Positions 7,341 to 15,907 are shown, numbered from the stretch's first letter. The stretch: DNA of 42,397 nucleotides from Singulisphaera sp. (GCA_027451445.1 DAIDJG010000063.1:1-42397); one strand, 5' to 3'. The notes: generated by a model not told the origin, from the sequence alone. A program made the numbers and translations.

Positions 7341-9118
7341 GAGGGTCGTTCCACGGGCGCACCGGTCCTGGGGTCGACGCGGAGATTCAGGTCCTCGTCG
7401 TCCCTTGTGAAGAAGTAGAAAGCGAACATCATCTCATTGAAGGTCTGGCTGCCGTGGCCCACGGTGGCCTTGGGGTCGGGGTTATAGGGGTTGAACTCCG
7501 AGTTGTCGTAGTGTGCAACCGCTTCAAACCGCGTCCCCCTGGGGAACTTTTTCGTGTCCGGAGCCCACCGGTAGGACTGCTGCCAGTCGAAGTTGTAGTT
7601 GGGGACGACGAGCAGCGTCTCCGTCGCGCCGTCGGGCCTGTGGGCGAGGAACGTCATGTCCTTGCCTCGGACGTGCATGTGGGTGAACAGGCCAACCCCG
7701 GTCGCGTCGAAGTCGAGCGTGCGCTCAGCCGCCACTCGATGGGCCGGCGCGAAGGGCGGAATCTGAATCCGCCCTGTGCTGACCTGCTTGTGGTACAGCC
7801 GCTTGTGCACCGGGCTGCGCGGAAACCTCAGTCCCACCGACAACCGCGCACGCTCGGGCTTGCCGGTCGTCGTGAAATGGATCTGCAAGCCGAACACGCT
7901 CCCCGCAGGAATCAAGTAGGCCGTCCCGTCGTCGAGCCACATCGGATCGCCGCCCGGCACGCGACCGGTGATAAAGTTCTCGTCGCTCGGCCGCTCGCCG
8001 GCCTTTGCATAGCCGAGGTTCGCATGATGGACCACGCGCGGGTTGTCCGAGATGATCTCGACTCCCTGGACCCACGTATCGTGCGTGAAGATGTGCGGCA
8101 GGAAGGCGTAACGGTAATCGACATAACCCGTTGCGGGAATGTTCTGGACCAGCAACGTCGTCGTGACGAGGTCTGGTGTGCCGATCCGCCACGGACCCTT
8201 GGGAAACTCGGGCGGGGGCGGAAGGTTTGCCAGATCGCCCTTGGTCGCACCAGCACTGACCCACTGTAAGACGGTCTCGCGCTCCTCCTCGCTCAGGGCA
8301 CGGCGGTTGACGAACGTGTCGTGTTTCGCGCTGCCATACCAGGGGGGCATGCGGCGATCGGCCACAGCTTCGGCGACCATCGCAGCCTGTGCGGCCACAT
8401 CGCGATAGGAAATCAAGGGAAACGGAGCCTCCGTCCCCGGATGATGACATCCTTGACAGTGCTTCCGCACGATGGGCGCGACACGCTCCGCAAAGGTGGG
8501 AGGCGATGAGGCTGCGGGCGTCGAGGGCGGAGAAATGAGGCAGCCGTCGACCGGCGTCTCTTTGAGCGCAACGCCCCGGTCAGCAAGAATCTCCTCAATC
8601 GCGTCCGACAGGGGATGCTGGGTGGCTTCCGCTCGTTCGCCGCCGACGCGAAACTGGTCGTCGATGCGTCCCCGATAGCGGATGACCCGATCGGCGTCGA
8701 GCACAACGACCTCGGGCGTCCGCCGCAATCCCAGGCCTTCGACGCAGCGGCCGGCGATGTCCTTGACGAACGGAAACTCAGCGCCGGCCTCGACAGCCTG
8801 TGCGGCCATCTCGGTGATCGAGTCGTCCGCACCATTGCCAACGTTGAGGGCCAGGAACTGGACCGCGCGCTCGCGGTAAGCCCGCTCCATCGTCGCCAGC
8901 ACGGGCAGATAACGCCGCACCACCGGGCAGGTCGTATTGGTCGCGATGAGGACAAAGGCTTTCCGGCCTTTGAAATCGTCGAGCGAGCGCGTGAGGAAGC
9001 GGATGTCCTTGAACTCGAGGCTCTCCACCTTCCCGCCGATCGGAGGCCGCGCATCGCTCCCCGAGGCGGAGAGCGACACCAGGATCCCCATCAAGGCAAA
9101 GACCGACCCCCGGACCAT
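7337..9118 (-). CDS. Secreted redoxin / cytochrome c / copper monooxygenase-like fusion
   Basis: 593 residues with a strong GGAGGGG before the ATG. Residues 1-23 are a signal peptide. Residues about 28-190 are a thioredoxin-like peroxiredoxin/ResA domain, with TTCP at 62-65 retaining one Cys only (TCPVV, not CxxC). CQGCH at 221-225 is a single c-type haem site within a short cytochrome-like segment (FAERVAPIVRKHCQGCH, then MPPWY, whose Met could be the axial ligand). Residues about 310-590 resemble the copper type II ascorbate-dependent monooxygenase fold, with His pairs in RVVHHANLG, LQIHFTTTGK and FTHMHVRGKDM. It is presumably periplasmic, moving electrons from the haem to the copper domain (inferred). 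Similar three-part proteins occur in planctomycetes and acidobacteria. Substrate unknown. Confidence 0.8.
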   Translation of the reverse strand: MVRGSVFALMGILVSLSASGSDARPPIGGKVESLEFKDIRFLTRSLDDFKGRKAFVLIATNTTCPVVRRYLPVLATMERAYRERAVQFLALNVGNGADDSITEMAAQAVEAGAEFPFVKDIAGRCVEGLGLRRTPEVVVLDADRVIRYRGRIDDQFRVGGERAEATQHPLSDAIEEILADRGVALKETPVDGCLISPPSTPAASSPPTFAERVAPIVRKHCQGCHHPGTEAPFPLISYRDVAAQAAMVAEAVADRRMPPWYGSAKHDTFVNRRALSEEERETVLQWVSAGATKGDLANLPPPPEFPKGPWRIGTPDLVTTTLLVQNIPATGYVDYRYAFLPHIFTHDTWVQGVEIISDNPRVVHHANLGYAKAGERPSDENFITGRVPGGDPMWLDDGTAYLIPAGSVFGLQIHFTTTGKPERARLSVGLRFPRSPVHKRLYHKQVSTGRIQIPPFAPAHRVAAERTLDFDATGVGLFTHMHVRGKDMTFLAHRPDGATETLLVVPNYNFDWQQSYRWAPDTKKFPRGTRFEAVAHYDNSEFNPYNPDPKATVGHGSQTFNEMMFAFYFFTRDDEDLNLRVDPRTGAPVERPS

Positions 9119-9301
9119 GGTCCCCTCCGATCAGATCGAGACTTGAGTCGGAGTAAGATTCTCTTCCGGGCGGCCTGAAGTTTCAACGATCGCAGTTCGA
9201 GAATCGCCGAGCGGAACCTTCGGGAGCGAGGGAACGGAATCCGCGTGTCCGAATGAGATTCGGCCGGTCCGCTCTTTGACCGAAGACAGGAGCCCGTCGC
9301 G

Positions 9302-9757
9302 ATGGATCTCCTTCCTCAGCTTTGCCTCATCCTCGTCAGCCTGGGCCTTTGGGCTCTGGTCTTCCGAGGAAGGCAGCGTCGACCTGGCGGGAATCAAGAA
9401 TCGACCGGCGAGCGCGTACGCCGAGGCACCGGGCATGCCTTGCTCGGTCTGCAACAGTTCATCGAACCTTCCGTTGAGCACATCTTCGAGGCGGAGAACC
9501 GCGAACAGAAGGATGAGGATGATCACGATTCGGACGGCGACGATCCCGTGGCCATTCGTAATGACCTCGCCGCAAGCCTTGCGCTGACGCCGATCGACCC
9601 TGAGGAGGTGCGCCGGCATCTCGCCGCGGCGCAACGGGCAGGGCTTGACTGGCGGGCCTTGTACGAAGAGGCGGCAGAGCATGAGCGCGCCGAGCGCCCC
9701 TTCAAGGCGCCGTCGATCCCGCCTTTGTGGCGCGTCGCGCCGAGAACAGTGGACTGA
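9302..9757 (+). CDS. Small single-pass membrane protein, unknown function
   Basis: 151 residues, with GGAG nine bases before the ATG. The N-terminus MDLLPQLCLILVSLGLWALVF is one membrane helix followed by basic residues (RGRQRRPGG), predicting a cytoplasmic C-terminal part. The middle is acidic (ENREQKDEDDHDSDGDDP) and probably disordered. Residues about 93-125 (EEVRRHLAAAQRAGLDWRAL...) are helical. I do not recognise the family. It stands alone between a leftward gene and the rightward DJ-1 gene, 130 bases from the latter. The ribosome-binding site and membrane-helix signature support a real gene. Confidence 0.55.
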   Translation: MDLLPQLCLILVSLGLWALVFRGRQRRPGGNQESTGERVRRGTGHALLGLQQFIEPSVEHIFEAENREQKDEDDHDSDGDDPVAIRNDLAASLALTPIDPEEVRRHLAAAQRAGLDWRALYEEAAEHERAERPFKAPSIPPLWRVAPRTVD

Positions 9758-9862
9758 CGAAACGGCAGAATTCCTCGACGCACGGTTTTCGACGGCGCGC
9801 TTTCGGACCATAATGACGCCATGCTCGACGGATCGCGCGTCGGACGCTCATTCCATCCCAGC

Positions 9863-9877
9863 GCGGGAGAATCCCGC
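9863..9877. promoter_or_regulatory. Short hairpin abutting a ribosome-binding site
   Basis: GCGGGA-GAA-TCCCGC: a perfect 6-bp stem with a three-base loop, immediately followed by the AGGAG (9878-9882) of the DJ-1/PfpI gene. It could affect translation initiation or be chance in GC-rich DNA. Confidence 0.3.
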
Positions 9878-9887
9878 AGGAGTCATG

Positions 9888-10568
9888 ATGATGAATCGCC
9901 GAGAGATCCTTGGAGTCCTGGCCGGAGGGCCGGCCGTGTTGGGAGCATCGTTGGCGGCCATGGGCGCGGCGGATCCCAATGCGCCGAAGATCCTGATGCC
10001 GATCGGCGACGCCACCGAGGCGATGGACACGCTCTACCCGTTCTTCCGCGTGGCCGAGGATGGCTTCCGGGCAGTCGTCACTGCGCCGAAGGCGCGGAAG
10101 TATCATATGGTGCTCCACGAAGTGCCGCCGGCGGCCGGGATTCCCTGGGACATCACCGAAGAACGGCCGGGCTATCATATCGATGCCGAGATCGCCTTTC
10201 GCGACGTCGATCCCACCGAGTACGCCGGCCTGTTTGTCTCCGGAGGACGTGCGCCGGAGTACTTGCGCTACGACAAGGACCTGCTGCGGATCACCCGGCA
10301 CTTCTTCGAGGCCAACAAGCCGGTGGCCGTCGTCTGTCACGGCATCGAGATCGTGAGCGCGGCCGGTGTGATCAAGGGGCGCACGGTGACCACCGTGGCG
10401 AAATGCGCACTCGACGCCGAACAGGGCGGCGCGAAGTACGTCGACCAGCCCACGGTCCTCGACGGCAATCTCGTCACCGCACGCACCTGGCATGACTCTG
10501 CGCCGTTCATGCGCCACTTCATGGAAATGCTGCGGGCGAACCGGCCCACGGTGGCGGCAGGGAAGTGA
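9888..10568 (+). CDS. DJ-1/PfpI-family protein with export-type N-terminus
   Basis: 226 residues. Three tandem ATGs (9885, 9888, 9891) follow AGGAG; the second or third gives the best spacing. The N-terminus MNRREILGVLAGGPAVLGASLAAMGAA resembles a Tat or Sec signal, although only NRRE matches the twin-arginine motif. From residue about 30 the protein is a DJ-1/PfpI fold: KILMPIGDATEAMDTLYPF, IAFRDVDPTEYAGLFVSGGRAPEYL, then VAVVCHGIEIVSAAGVIKGR, where the Cys is the nucleophile-elbow residue, and YVDQPTVLDGNLVTARTWHD. Family members are proteases, glyoxalases, amidases or chaperones; a His or Asp partner cannot be assigned without alignment. It precedes the TIM-barrel gene on the same strand, separated by a repeat. 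Confidence 0.8.
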   Translation: MMNRREILGVLAGGPAVLGASLAAMGAADPNAPKILMPIGDATEAMDTLYPFFRVAEDGFRAVVTAPKARKYHMVLHEVPPAAGIPWDITEERPGYHIDAEIAFRDVDPTEYAGLFVSGGRAPEYLRYDKDLLRITRHFFEANKPVAVVCHGIEIVSAAGVIKGRTVTTVAKCALDAEQGGAKYVDQPTVLDGNLVTARTWHDSAPFMRHFMEMLRANRPTVAAGK

Positions 10569-10578
10569 ATGATGGAAG

Positions 10579-10680
10579 AGTTTGGCCACGGATTGACACG
10601 GATCGAACACGGATAACTGAAGAGAATTCTTGATTGGATTAATCCTCGCGAATCTGTGTCCATCTGTGGCTAAAAATCTC
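10579..10680. repeat. CACGGAT-type imperfect inverted repeat
   Basis: The left arm (about 10583-10618) contains GGCCACGGATTGACACGGAT and a third GAACACGGATA unit. The right arm (about 10645-10672) reads, in reverse complement, AGCCACAGATGGACACAGAT. The roughly 30-bp arms pair imperfectly around an AT-rich centre. Such CACGGAT/CACAGAT palindromes are interspersed between genes in planctomycetes and verrucomicrobia (general knowledge). A related CGCAGAT version is at 17690-17775. Confidence 0.6.
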
Positions 10681-10701
10681 TGAATGGCTTTGGGGTTGAT
10701 A

Positions 10702-11658
10702 ATGGATTGGACGCGTCGGGAATGGTTGCGAGGAGCCGGAGCCCTGGTGGCGGCCGGTTGTGTGAGGGTCGCAGGGGCTGAGGCGGACCCGGCGGGATGC
10801 ACACTCAGCATCGGCACGTACAGCTTGAAGGGAATCCCCCTTGAAGACGCGGTGCGTGCGGTAGCCGGCATCGGCTTTGACGGGATCGAGATCGCCGTGC
10901 AGCCCGGGTTTGAGGGCGAGCCCTCGCGCCTGCCGGAACCGCGGCGTAAGGCGCTGCGCAAGCTTCTCGGTGACGAACACCTGAAGCTCACCGCGCTCAT
11001 GGAACAGATCACGCCCGCCGCCGAACAGGCGCGGCACACCGCCGATCTCGATCGGCTCCGCCGGGTGTTCGCGCTGGCGCACGACCTGGGGATGCAGTCC
11101 CGTCCGCTGATTCAAACCGTGCTGGGCGGCGGTCAATGGGAGGAACGCAAGGGCTTGTTCCGCGACCGGCTGGGGGATTGGCTGTCCGTCGCACGCGACG
11201 CCGAGGGTGTGATCGCCATCAAGCCGCATCGCGGCGGCGCGATGTCGCGGCCGAGCGAGGCGATCTGGCTGATCCAGCAACTCGGCGACTCGCCCCGGCT
11301 GCGCATGGTCTACGACTATAGCCACTACGCGTTTCGCGATATGCTGCTCGAAGAGACGATTCAAACCGCCCTGCCCTACACCGCCCATATCGCCGTGAAG
11401 GATGCCGTCCAGGAGGGTGACCGGGTCACGTTCGCACTCCCCGGCGCACGCGGCACCATCGACTATGTCACAATCTTGCGACTCTTCTTCCGAGGGGGCT
11501 ATCGCGGAGATGTCTGTTGCGAGGTCAGCAGCATGGTATCGAGCCAGAAAGGCTATGACCCAATCGCGGCAGCGAAGACATGCTACACGAACATGGCGCG
11601 GGCGTTTGCAGCAGCGGGATTGAACCGCCAAGGCGCCAGGGACGCGGAGAAGAGGTAG
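10702..11658 (+). CDS. Tat-exported sugar-phosphate isomerase/epimerase-like TIM-barrel protein
   Basis: 318 residues starting at the Met of MDWTRREWLRGAGALVAAG; this start gives a textbook twin-arginine signal (TRREWL) cleaved after VAGAEA. The mature protein is a xylose-isomerase-like TIM barrel (AP endonuclease family 2): LSIGTYSLKGIPLEDAVR, then GIGFDGIEIAVQPG, AIKPHRGGAMSRPSEA, LRMVYDYSHYAF, HIAVKDAV and GYRGDVCCEVSS. The His, Asp and Glu positions at strand ends (KPHRG, DYSHY, CCEVS) fit a metal-binding active site. Secreted members are abundant in planctomycetes and are thought to act on sugars; the substrate is unknown. The last 11 codons (NRQGARDAEKR) coincide with an interspersed repeat arm, so the C-terminus has been rewritten by the repeat. 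Confidence 0.8.
   Translation: MDWTRREWLRGAGALVAAGCVRVAGAEADPAGCTLSIGTYSLKGIPLEDAVRAVAGIGFDGIEIAVQPGFEGEPSRLPEPRRKALRKLLGDEHLKLTALMEQITPAAEQARHTADLDRLRRVFALAHDLGMQSRPLIQTVLGGGQWEERKGLFRDRLGDWLSVARDAEGVIAIKPHRGGAMSRPSEAIWLIQQLGDSPRLRMVYDYSHYAFRDMLLEETIQTALPYTAHIAVKDAVQEGDRVTFALPGARGTIDYVTILRLFFRGGYRGDVCCEVSSMVSSQKGYDPIAAAKTCYTNMARAFAAAGLNRQGARDAEKR
11622..11657. repeat. GAACCGCCAAGGCGCC repeat arm overlapping a gene end
   Basis: GAACCGCCAAGGCGCC (11622-11637) differs at one base from the arm AACCGCCAAGACGCC found at 17557-17571, and is followed by GGGACGCGGAGAAGAGG, the usual continuation of that family. It supplies the final codons and nearly the stop of the TIM-barrel gene. Confidence 0.6.
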
Positions 11659-11698
11659 AGCCTCTTGAATGGAGCGATCTGCCCACCGCTCGCGATCG

Positions 11699-12124
11699 TT
11701 AGGGTAATGATGCCAGTGACGTGATGAATGGGAACGTCGATCCGAGGTTGCTGAGCAGTTTGGTATCCGCCGTAATCAGAGGGCATCCCTCCCGATCAGC
11801 CAAGACGACGTACAGGCAATCATAAAGTCCCTGTCTCGTCTGTGAGGAGAAGGCTGTCGCCTCCGGAAGAAGGGGAAGGTAGGGATAGAGCTTGGGAGGA
11901 TAGCTTAAGACGCTATTCAGCCGTTTGATCGAGGCAGGCGGACGGATGATGTTTTTTCGCTCGGCTCGCGTCAACGCATGGGAAATCTCGGCGGCGAACA
12001 CGTCAGGAGCAATCAAGTCGTGCATCCCCAAGCGGAACTCGTTTCGGAGGCGTACGGCCTTCGGGGTGTCTATCTCGGGTAGAACCCACTTGAGTGCGAC
12101 GGAACTGTCCAGCACCGCCCTCAT
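11699..12124 (-). CDS. PIN-domain ribonuclease toxin (VapC family)
   Basis: 141 residues, typical VapC length. PIN-domain acidic residues are visible: D6 in VLDSSVALKW, E46 in FAAEISHAL, D102 in LYDCLYVVLA and D120 in PLITADTKLL, the expected set for one Mg2+-dependent RNase centre. The ATG overlaps the stop of the preceding small gene (ATGA), the standard arrangement of antitoxin before toxin. By family knowledge it would cleave RNA (tRNA or rRNA in characterised members) when freed from its antitoxin. Nothing indicates inactivation. It sits between unrelated metabolic genes, as mobile toxin-antitoxin pairs often do. Confidence 0.85.
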   Translation of the reverse strand: MRAVLDSSVALKWVLPEIDTPKAVRLRNEFRLGMHDLIAPDVFAAEISHALTRAERKNIIRPPASIKRLNSVLSYPPKLYPYLPLLPEATAFSSQTRQGLYDCLYVVLADREGCPLITADTKLLSNLGSTFPFITSLASLP

Positions 12125-12324
12125 TCGCTACGTGCGGAAAGTTCCGCCGCTAGATCCAGAATTCCCAACCGCCGCTGGATTTCCTCGCGTGCCTCGTCCA
12201 TTTCCGTCGCCGCTCGGTCCATCGCCCCAGGATCGCGGACGCCCTTGATGAGGTTCTGGATCGTCTTCTCCAACTCGGCCAGGTCTTCAGCAGCGATTCT
12301 CTGTGTCGTCTCTACGGTAGCCAT
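12121..12324 (-). CDS. VapB-like antitoxin of the adjacent PIN toxin
   Basis: 67 residues from an ATG preceded by GAGGAGG; the frame extends upstream but without support. MATVETTQRIAAEDLAELE then a long helical, acidic stretch (MDEAREEIQRRLGILDLAAEL). It has no recognised AbrB or RHH signature that I can confirm, but its size, position, 4-base overlap with the toxin and charge fit an antitoxin. The C-terminal helix probably wraps the toxin, and the N-terminal part may dimerise or bind DNA. The call rests mainly on context. The upstream direct repeats (GGTTGG/AAGGTTGGG on the minus strand, 12347-12370) could be its operator. Confidence 0.65.
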   Translation of the reverse strand: MATVETTQRIAAEDLAELEKTIQNLIKGVRDPGAMDRAATEMDEAREEIQRRLGILDLAAELSARSE

Positions 12325-12427
12325 TGTGTCCTCCTCAATCGATTGTAACCCAACCTTAACCAACCTGAGAACCAAACGTCAGCGGAATCGTTAAGGGTCG
12401 TTGCCAGGACTGACGCTCACCGGCAAG

Positions 12428-15400
12428 CTAACGAATATCCGCTCGCTCGGCGGATTCCAAACCGTGCTGATCCAGGAATGTCGCAATCTCTTGAAGCACG
12501 TCCGCACCGCCAACGCTGATGACGTTGGAATGGCCTGCGCCCGCGACTTCGATCAACTGCGAAAAGTGCGGTAGGGCCTCGGCCAGGCGCTGAGCGTCGG
12601 CAAGCGGCACGAGCGTATCATTCGTGCCGTGAACGATCAGGGCCTGGGCCGCGATGCGAGGCGCCACATCGACGGGGCGCGGGCGAGTGAGCGAGACCCC
12701 TGCGAGACGCTCAGCGCGGTGGGCAATGAGTCTGGCAAACGCGCGAGCGAGCGGTATGTGAAAGCGGCGCAGCACGCGCGCGATCGCCAGCTCGAGATCG
12801 ACGTACGGGGCTTCGAGTACGATCGCGTTGATTCGTGGGTCTTCGGCCGCGGCGCGCATCACCACCGCCGCGCCCATTGAGCGACCCCAGGCGGCGACGT
12901 GAGGCGTCGAGCCAAGGCGAGGGGTCAGGGCGTCGATCCAGGCGCGCAGGTCGTCCCCTTCGCGGCCGCCGAACGAGGTGTGCACCCCTGCGCTGCGGCC
13001 GTGGCCTCGCGAGTCGAGCGACGCGACGTTCCAGCCATGCGCGTTGAGGGCGTCGATCCGGCTCTGGAGCGAGGTCGGCTCCGCGAACCCGTGCAGCACC
13101 AGTACCGTCCGTCCGTTTGAGGGCTCGGCCGCGTGCCAGGTCCCTGCAAGGCGGACACCATCATGTGCGATCGCTTCGATCGACTCGCCGGGACCTTCGT
13201 CAACGTCATCGCCGTTCAGCCGCCGCCGCGGCAGAACCAGCGTCCACGCACCCCACTCGACTACGAGAAGAGTCCCGCACGCGATGAGCCCGAGTCCGAA
13301 ACCAAGAACGCCGACGAGCCCACGCGTCAATCCCATCCCGAGCCCGGAATCACCCAGAAGGATTGGCCAGCCGGTCCAGGCCGCCGAAAGCATCGTCATC
13401 GGCTCGCGTTCCTTCCGGTCGTCCAAAAACCCATGAGTCACCAATCGCTGATTTGTCCAACGGATCTGAATCGCCCCACTCTGCCAGGTGCGCGAGACGG
13501 GGATGCCGCGTTTGGCGAGATCGGCGAGGGCATCGCCGTTCCCCAACGACGGCTGCCGTTGGCTGGCGACGACCCGGTCGGGTCGGGCCCACGCATAGAG
13601 CCAGCCGGGGTTGGCCGACCGCCCTCCGTGGTGAGGGGCGAGGATCATCGCGAGCGGCTCCGTCCGACGCGCGATCAAGGCCGTCAGCCCCTGGCCCTCC
13701 AGGTCGCCCGTCAAAAGCGCATGATGCCCGTTCGCTTCCAGGTCGAGCACAACGCTACGCGCATTGTCGGTCGCTGAGGGAGATACCGACTCGGGAGGAT
13801 GCCACACTGCGAATCGCGCCTCGCCCCACTCCCAGTGGTCCCCCTGCTTGATGGGTCGAACGGCGATGCCCCGCGCCTCGATCCGCCTGAGTAATTCTTC
13901 CGCCCCTGGATTCAACGGCCCCCCAAACCCCGGCGCCACGCGCACCGCGCCGATCACAAAGCGATCGAGCAGGTCGGGGAGTCCGTCGTAGTGATCCGAA
14001 TCGGCATGGGACAGGATCACCTCATCAAGGCGCTGAATGCCCTTCGCCCACAAAGCCGGCGCGATGATCCGACGGCCAACGCTCGCATCGCCCATTTTGC
14101 CGCAATCGTACAGGAGCGTGTGGCCGTCGCTCGTGCGGATCACGATGGCGAGACCGTGGCCAACGGCCAGCGTCTCCGCTTCGAGCGCGTCGGCGCTGCG
14201 TGGTGGCACGATCGACAGGCACAAACCGAGTGTGGCCCAACCGCCAAGGGCGGTGACTGCACCTCGGCGTATGATCCAACCGCCAATCCACGCAGCCGCG
14301 GCAAGCCCGAGCAGGCTGTAGAACACGACCGTCCACTCCCAGCTCGGCCCGGCCACAAACCGGTGGCCCCACGACTGCGCGGCACCCCAGCGCACGATGA
14401 ATTCCGTCAACCACAAGAGGAAGGAGCAGGGCCATGCCCCGACGATCCCCAGCGGCTCCCAGATCGCCGACAGACCGAGCGATAAACCCGCCGCCAGGAG
14501 CGCGAGCGAGGTGATCGGGACCAGGGGGATATTCAACAGGATCCCCATCGGCGAAATCACGTGAAACCGAAGCGCAACCAGCGGCAGCGCCGCGAGCCAG
14601 ACGACCGTGGAGATGACGAATCCCTCAAACAACCAGCGACCGAGCCAACGCGGGACCTTTCGCCAACTGGGTTCGAGCCGCCGCTCGAGGGCGTCGAGGG
14701 GATCATCGGGCTCTTTCCGCAACACTCGCTGCACGCCAAGCTTCAACGCGTTCTGCGCGGGCGCCACTCCCCAGAAGATCGCTGCGATTGCCAGGAAGGA
14801 AAGTTGACCGCCAATATCGAAGAGGTTCGACGGATTGAACGCGAGCGTGATCAACCAGGCCGCGGCGAGCGTATTCGCGGATCGGCGATTGCGATCGATG
14901 AGGCCGGCGACGCAACCCGTGACCGTCATCGCCGCGGACCGCACCACGGACGGCATGAAGCCAACGAGCAACGCGTAGCCCACGGTCACCAGCGCAACGG
15001 CCGCGAACGCCCCACGACGGCTCAGACCAAAGATCCGGAACACCAACCAAAGAACGCACGCCAGGACCTGAAGATGCAGACCTGAGATTGCGAGCAGATG
15101 TGTCGTCCCCGTGCGCGCGAACGCATCGGTCACGTCCGGATCGACCCCCTCGCGACGGCCCAGCAAGAGCGCCGCGGCCAGTGGTGCCGTCTGCGCATCG
15201 AGGCCACGCGTGAGCCGGCGATGACTCCACGCCCGAAGCATTCCCAGCCATCGGGTCCACGTCCAGGGCGAGTTCCCTTCGACGCGCCAGATGCCTTGCG
15301 TGTCGTGCAACGTCAGCCGAAGCCGGATGCCCTGGCCTCGCATGTATTCGCGGTAGTCGAATTCCCCCGGGTTGAGCGGTCCGGCGAATCGGTCGAGGGA

Positions 15401-15907
15401 ACCGGCGGCCTCGACGGCGTCACCCGCGACCAGGTCCGTTCGGTCTCCCGGCACGACCACCTGCACCCGCCCCGAGGCCTCGTGCCAGCTCGTGCCGTCA
15501 TTCCAGCCGGAGACTTCCATCACCGCCTTCGTCGACCCTTCATCCCGAGCTCCATGACCGGGCCGGAAGCCGAGAACGTCGGCCAGGACACCGCGTACCC
15601 AGACGGGTCTCGCCTGCTCCAACGGATTGAGTGCGAGGTCGTCTGGTTCGAGGTCCGACCAGTGGAGATGATGGCATCCGCCCCCAAGGGCGACGAACGC
15701 CGCGCAGATCAAGAGCGTCCAGATGCGGTCACTCCACCATCCTCCGATCAGCACGGCGCAGCTTGCTCCGAGGGCGATCGCGCGCCAGGTCGTTGTATCG
15801 CAAGGGTTCGCATACCGATCGATCAGAACACCCGCGCTCACCGCCAGTGCCAGGGGCACCATCGGCGCGACACCCACCGCACGGCCTTCCGCGTTCCCCG
15901 TGCTCAT
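12428..15907 (-). CDS. ComEC/Rec2 DNA-uptake channel fused to an alpha/beta hydrolase
   Basis: 1159 residues. Residues 1-85 are membrane helices. Residues about 100-205 form the DUF4131/OB-like external domain (GPLNPGEFDYREYMRGQGI). Residues 225-565 are the polytopic Competence domain (LLAISGLHLQVLACVL at about 271). Residues 575-820 are a metallo-beta-lactamase domain with HADSDHYDG at 634-642, LLTGDLEG and LAPHHGG. That is a complete ComEC, which elsewhere carries DNA across the inner membrane, with the MBL domain proposed to degrade one strand. Residues 837-895 add one or two further helices. Residues 905-1150 are a serine alpha/beta hydrolase: VLHGFAEP, GRSMG with S1010, D1097 in HGTNDTLVP, H1126 in AGAGHSN. 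A Met at 837-839 preceded by GGAAGG hints that two genes fused. The lower part may function independently. Confidence 0.85.
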   Translation of the reverse strand: MSTGNAEGRAVGVAPMVPLALAVSAGVLIDRYANPCDTTTWRAIALGASCAVLIGGWWSDRIWTLLICAAFVALGGGCHHLHWSDLEPDDLALNPLEQARPVWVRGVLADVLGFRPGHGARDEGSTKAVMEVSGWNDGTSWHEASGRVQVVVPGDRTDLVAGDAVEAAGSLDRFAGPLNPGEFDYREYMRGQGIRLRLTLHDTQGIWRVEGNSPWTWTRWLGMLRAWSHRRLTRGLDAQTAPLAAALLLGRREGVDPDVTDAFARTGTTHLLAISGLHLQVLACVLWLVFRIFGLSRRGAFAAVALVTVGYALLVGFMPSVVRSAAMTVTGCVAGLIDRNRRSANTLAAAWLITLAFNPSNLFDIGGQLSFLAIAAIFWGVAPAQNALKLGVQRVLRKEPDDPLDALERRLEPSWRKVPRWLGRWLFEGFVISTVVWLAALPLVALRFHVISPMGILLNIPLVPITSLALLAAGLSLGLSAIWEPLGIVGAWPCSFLLWLTEFIVRWGAAQSWGHRFVAGPSWEWTVVFYSLLGLAAAAWIGGWIIRRGAVTALGGWATLGLCLSIVPPRSADALEAETLAVGHGLAIVIRTSDGHTLLYDCGKMGDASVGRRIIAPALWAKGIQRLDEVILSHADSDHYDGLPDLLDRFVIGAVRVAPGFGGPLNPGAEELLRRIEARGIAVRPIKQGDHWEWGEARFAVWHPPESVSPSATDNARSVVLDLEANGHHALLTGDLEGQGLTALIARRTEPLAMILAPHHGGRSANPGWLYAWARPDRVVASQRQPSLGNGDALADLAKRGIPVSRTWQSGAIQIRWTNQRLVTHGFLDDRKEREPMTMLSAAWTGWPILLGDSGLGMGLTRGLVGVLGFGLGLIACGTLLVVEWGAWTLVLPRRRLNGDDVDEGPGESIEAIAHDGVRLAGTWHAAEPSNGRTVLVLHGFAEPTSLQSRIDALNAHGWNVASLDSRGHGRSAGVHTSFGGREGDDLRAWIDALTPRLGSTPHVAAWGRSMGAAVVMRAAAEDPRINAIVLEAPYVDLELAIARVLRRFHIPLARAFARLIAHRAERLAGVSLTRPRPVDVAPRIAAQALIVHGTNDTLVPLADAQRLAEALPHFSQLIEVAGAGHSNVISVGGADVLQEIATFLDQHGLESAERADIR

